Assembly (NCBI GenBank): GCA_035578155.1
Contig: JAPWDM010000001.1
Location: forward strand, 12,127,543 to 12,191,542
Source: Brachynemurus nebulosus
Lineage: Eukaryota; Arthropoda; Insecta; Neuroptera; Myrmeleontidae
DNA: 64,000 bases
Direction: 5' to 3'
Position 1 is the first letter of the stretch, and each line of letters starts with the position of its first letter. The position numbers and the translations under genes were made by a program. Shown here one piece after another: positions 60,048-64,000 of this stretch. A model generated the notes under the pieces. The model searched no databases. It was not told the DNA's origin and saw nothing but the letters and a program-made list of their open reading frames with translations.

Positions 60048-60735
60048 ACTAAAGAATCTATTCATTTACCAAAAAAAATTGCCTGATTTCATTCATTTCA
60101 TTTACGATGGCATAGGAAATATTGTGATAATTAAAAAACGATTAGAATAGAAAAAAAATATTTTTCCAAAGAAATACTTTTGACTGTTATTTTTTCAAAA
60201 CATTCATGTATAACATGTTTTATTGTATATCACTCTGTCTAGTGAATAGTGTTCTTTATTCATAACATTTCAAATTAAATTAACGTAATATATTTTCTAG
60301 AGATGATGATGTTGTGGAAACTGCAATACGCGAATAAAATAGTACTACCAAGTACGTGCCATGAACCGAGTACTTGTGTTTCGAATGTTACCACTACATT
60401 TCTCCCCCTCAACTTGTTCATAATTTGAATTTAATTACATTATGCATATATTTACAAAATATAAACATATCAAAGGAGAATACTAACGTTACACGAATGT
60501 ACCTACATATATTTTAAATATGAAAATAAAAATATTTATTTTAAAAATAAATTATAGTATTGCAAATGACAAATGATATGTATACGTACCACCACCAACA
60601 CTGGCACTTCAAGTGTTTTATTGCTAAAGATAAAGAAAACAAAAAAAAAAAATTCTTATCAAAGTAAGAGCATATTGGAGCGAGCCAGCGCTCCCGCTAT
60701 TACAACGTACCTACCATCAAAATAATAAATAAAAA
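60048..60735. other. Unassigned AT-rich DNA
   Basis: No gene or repeat boundary is recognised. Confidence 0.4.
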
Positions 60736-61412
60736 TACCCCTGTCGCAACATCTGCATAACATAGCGAATTTTCAGCGACTGAATACCGACGAATCTCAT
60801 GTAACAACCTGTACCGATCTAAAATAGTTTAATTTTCAAACAGTAAAAAATTTTTCAAAATTATTGAGTAGTTAATTTTTGGTTTTTTGGGTCTCCAGGA
60901 CCCTGACGGAGCTCTTATATTAGCGATGTCAATCGAGCGGGAAAAAATGGTCGCCATTGGGACTCGATAGGAATGGATATAAATAATTCTTTATTGGATT
61001 AGGTGTGGAACCAAAAGTAACAGCCGGGTCTCGTCGGGAAAGGGATTAAAACTAATAAATCAGGCGGGAGTGGCGGGAAAAGCAAACGAATTTCGTGCGT
61101 GGGCTGGACCGGGACCTAAAAATTACTCCCAGCGACATCTCTAGCCTATTTTTAGTTAAAATAGTTTAACTTTTCAACGGTGTGACGTGTCTGATTAAGA
61201 AACTCATTCAAGGATTTGACACTTTTGACCTATTCACCAAATTTCGTAAAAATTAGATGCTTCGTTCGAGACTTATCACGCAGACACCGATAGTGAAGGT
61301 CATTTTCGGTTTTTAGAGGCCTCTAAACTAATTTCTGTCATAGTCGCACGCTCAAGTTTTATCACGAGAGTCGCTGTAATAGCTGAATATTCAGAATGGA
61401 AATTTGCTAAAA
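60736..61412 (-). mobile_element. HLE-1 complete copy with one satellite unit and a MITE
   Basis: The 3' end is TACCCCTGTCGCAACATC and CATAACATAGCGAATTTTC. One satellite unit follows (ACCTGTACCGATCTAAAATA, CAAAATTATTGAGTAG, CCAGGACCCTGACGG). A MITE lies at 60921-61143. The 5' part is CGTTCGAGACTTATCACG, GGTTTTTAGAGGCCTCTAAA, CGCTGTAATAGCTGAATA and the GAATATTCAGAATGGAAATT hairpin. There is no (TA)n tract. It shows that the 120-bp unit is an ordinary internal part of the family. Confidence 0.8.
60921..61143. mobile_element. GC-richer MITE inside HLE-1
   Basis: 223 bp with ends TAGCGATGTC and GACATCTCTA. The interior (CGGGAAAGGG, GGCGGGAGTGGCGGGAAAAG) is GC-rich against the host. Possible 8-bp flanks TCTTATAT and GCCTATTT agree at five positions; hAT type is a guess. 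Confidence 0.55.
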
Positions 61413-62519
61413 AAAAGAAGAAAACCGAAAATGAACATTACAAGCATAAGATCATATTTTATAAACATACACCTTATATTGTCATTTTTTATGTTGTGAA
61501 TATTATAATGTAATTTAAAAAAAATTTTTCAAGAGCAAAAAAAATAATGCTATATCCAATTATTCATAATTTAAAAATAACGACTACATTCGCTCATTGT
61601 AAAGGGAAAAAGTTTATTTAAATGAATGTGTGGAGGTTGATTTACAAGACCAGACTGTTCTTGTTCACTGTAAATTATATTATGTTTGAGTATAACTATG
61701 AAGCATAATGGATTTAAAAGATGTTTTAGATTACCATTAAAATGAAAAGTTTATTTTATTTTCAGAATGAAATTTTTACAATCTTGGCGCGAAAAGACCT
61801 ACTTTACTTGCTCATAATAGGGAGTAAAGTGGCGCTAGAACTCACGATTTTATAGTAAATTCGAATGCATAATTTATAAAACAATATCTATCAATAAGTA
61901 AAATTTCAACTAAAATCAGACAACATGGCTGGATGAAATTATTGTAAATGCATTTAAGTCAAAAATACTACGATAATCGTTTTTGAAAAGAACAATTTTA
62001 GGTCTAAAATGTCTACATTTTGATGCTGAAATTTAAAAATTTTCTTTCTGTAGGATAATACTTTTCTTAAAGGACAGTAGCCGAAAAAAATATTGAAATT
62101 GTTTCTTTCTTCAAAGTTGTGTACAAGTCGCAGCATTTTCTTTTTAATAAAATGTATTCCATCCCTTTTCAGAGCGTACTAATAGTCTTTAGCTTTCAGC
62201 TAAGCCTTTCTTCGATCGTTATTTAAACAATTGTTTGTGATTAATTAAACAAAAAAAAATTTTTCTAATTTTAATTCCTGATATTTTTGAAAGTAAAGAT
62301 GCTATAACAAATGGAAAGAGAGTTTCAGAAATGTCAAACTATTCTGTTTATGGTAAGATCGCACAATTTTCTAAAGTTAAGTATTATCGATGCATTTGAT
62401 CGAACAGAAGTTTACCATACTTGGTAGTGTTCACATGCACATCAATAATACTGAAATTAAAATAACTGTTTCTCGCAACCCAAAGATTTATTGGTTATCA
62501 AAATGGAATGACTCTCGAA
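61413..62519. other. Unassigned AT-rich DNA
   Basis: No gene or repeat boundary is recognised. Confidence 0.4.
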
Positions 62520-62640
62520 CAGTAATCGGTGGCCTAGTGGTAAGACGCTTGACTATTTATTAAGACTCCTGGATTGCAGTTCTCAGCCAATTCAGTTTGA
62601 TAATTTTTCAGTCACTACCTATGTGTTTTTTTAATCCACA
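62520..62640 (+). mobile_element. tRNA-derived SINE (copy 2)
   Basis: A box GGTGGCCTAGTGG at 62528-62540, then TAAGACGCTTGACT, a decayed B box (GGATTGCAGTTCTC) and the shared 3' body CAGTTTGATAATTTTTCAG. It matches the copy at 18365-18492 on the other strand. Confidence 0.65.
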
Positions 62641-62746
62641 GTTTTTGTAAAATCAGTTTTATAATATTTGAAAAAACGGCATTTATTCCGTTTTTAAGAA
62701 ACACCATACAAATAACTTAAGAGTTTAGTTGGCCATATTTCGTTCA

Positions 62747-63576
62747 AGGGCAGGGTAAGGTACTAAAATAATTTTTTTTGCATTTTTTTTATTTTTTTAA
62801 CTGAATGCATAATATCTCAAAAATATTGTTTCAAAATTTCAAGTTGATTCGAGCAAAATTGACGAAGTTATAAGCATTTTTGTTGTTACCTGGCAGATGT
62901 TTCGCTCTCAATATATATATATATATATATATATCTCTCTCTCTCAGTTGTATTATAGAAATTTCACTGGAAGTACTAACGTGTTTATACCTGTACTGTA
63001 TATTTTGTCAGTGTAGGGTACAAAATTTAGTTTAGCAGTAAGCATTCTATATCAGTTTTATACAAGAATTTTTAAGTGTTCGAAACTTTCAAGCGTTTTC
63101 CCCACAGCTCACGTTTTCAAAGTCGGTGCCCCTCATAACTTCAAAACTACAGCATCGATCCATTTGAAATTTTGAAAACTATTTCTGTACATAATTTACG
63201 AGGTAACTCTGGAGAGTTTTTTTCAAATTTGTTAATAATTTTTATTTTACAATAACAAATTAGCCAATTTTTTTTCGCAAAAATCGTATTTTTCCGTTCT
63301 AAGTATTCCAAAAAAGTGAAAAATTGAAATTTCGAACAACCCTTCCAGCGTTACCTGAGGAAAACTATTATCTAACGAATGAACTTTAATTTTTTTATTT
63401 CGGATGATCCAGCACCAAGTTATGAGGGGCACTGCCATTACTGTATTTTTTAATATTTCTTCGTGAATGTTATACTTTAATGTACCACTGGTTTTAATAA
63501 AAAGATTTTAACTGTTTCGTCAAAAAAAAAAAGAATAACAAAAACATGCCTTTTTTGTACCAGTTAACCTTGCCCT
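62747..63576. mobile_element. TIR repeat with AGGGCA(A/G)GGT ends
   Basis: The left AGGGCAGGGTAAGGTACTAA pairs with the right GTACCAGTTAACCTTGCCCT, allowing a short gap. A (TA)n/(TC)n tract lies at 62912-62945. An inner pair, GTGCCCCTCATAACTT (63127) and AGTTATGAGGGGCAC (63418), bounds a further foldback. A 63-codon minus-strand frame overlaps this inner part and is not recognised. Confidence 0.5.
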
Positions 63577-64000
63577 CTCCGTAAGTTCAAAATATCCCTA
63601 AAGAAGCAATTGCAAATTTAATGTTACCAAATCGCTTCGACTTTTTCCTCGTAATTCATCATCGAAAATAAAAAGTAATGTTGCGTAAAAAGAAATCAAC
63701 AAACATTTTATTATTTCGATACAAAGAAAAAATCTTATTTAAAAAGCTGATTTTTGCTAAAAAGTTAGATTGTATCGGCAAAATGATTTTTAATATCAAC
63801 CTCCACAAATATATGTGTACGTTTACGTAAATACAATTAAAATTATTATTTCTTCGAAAATATACCTATACCTACATATAACAATGTGATAACAATTTTT
63901 TTTTTCTAGAACAACGTTACAATTTATAATGTGATAATGGTTCGACAATTAAACGTTATCTCAGTGTCTAACCAGTGACCTTTCAGACATTAAATGGGTA
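63577..64000. other. Unassigned AT-rich DNA
   Basis: No gene or repeat boundary is recognised up to the window edge. Confidence 0.4.

Overview
This window looks like AT-rich, gene-poor nuclear DNA of an arthropod, most likely an insect. The evidence is the mix of mobile elements (pogo-, mariner/Tc1-, hAT-, piggyBac- and Harbinger-like remnants, tRNA-headed SINEs, canonical Helitrons, a non-LTR reverse transcriptase), long (TA)n tracts and the complete absence of bacterial gene organisation. I could not name the species, and I found no intact host gene. Every coding signal I recognise is a broken piece of a transposase, a reverse transcriptase or, in one case, a captured host gene.

The dominant theme is two families of short non-autonomous elements that I call HLE-1 and HLE-2 (Helentron-like elements). 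Both begin with a T run plus TTTTTAG(T)CGAATTT and a short hairpin, and both carry an inverted copy of that motif just inside the other end, followed by a GC-rich hairpin. Both often hold a central (TA)n tract and tandem minisatellites (120-bp unit in HLE-1, about 160-bp unit in HLE-2). This matches the Helentron/DINE-1 type of rolling-circle element; the assignment is inference. One HLE-1 copy (2089-3728) carries a six-repeat leucine-rich-repeat fragment, probably from a Toll-like receptor gene, broken by a stop codon. Another (39854-42412) has expanded its minisatellite into about 13.5 units in perfect 120-bp register with a 480-bp higher-order period.

Layout: 0-5 kb holds HLE-1 copies, a Harbinger-like MITE, the LRR fragment and a mariner remnant. 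5-13 kb is mostly unassigned, with Helitrons, a piggyBac-like MITE and a 0.8-kb TA-flanked element. 13-19 kb has HLE-2, nested foldbacks, a LINE pseudogene, a MITE and a SINE. 19-28 kb has hAT-like MITEs, Helitrons, broken pogo-like transposase pieces, tandem duplications and HLE-2. 28-39 kb is a patchwork of hAT, Tc1, TTAA-type and foldback elements. 39-48.5 kb holds the 120-bp array, more HLE copies and an LTR interrupted by HLE-2 and HLE-1 insertions. 50.7-54.1 kb is one repeat copy split by a piggyBac element and an HLE-2 copy. 54.4-60.0 kb is a pogo-like element holding a nest of further elements, including a 1.86-kb palindrome. 60-64 kb has another complete HLE-1, a SINE and TIR repeats.

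Several insertions are supported by an uninterrupted copy of the same target elsewhere in the window, so relative ages can be read. For example, HLE-2 and piggyBac entered repeat R5 after R5 spread, and the Harbinger-like MITE entered HLE-1 after the two long HLE-1 copies separated. All family names rest on reading motifs, ends and target duplications by eye; no database search was possible.
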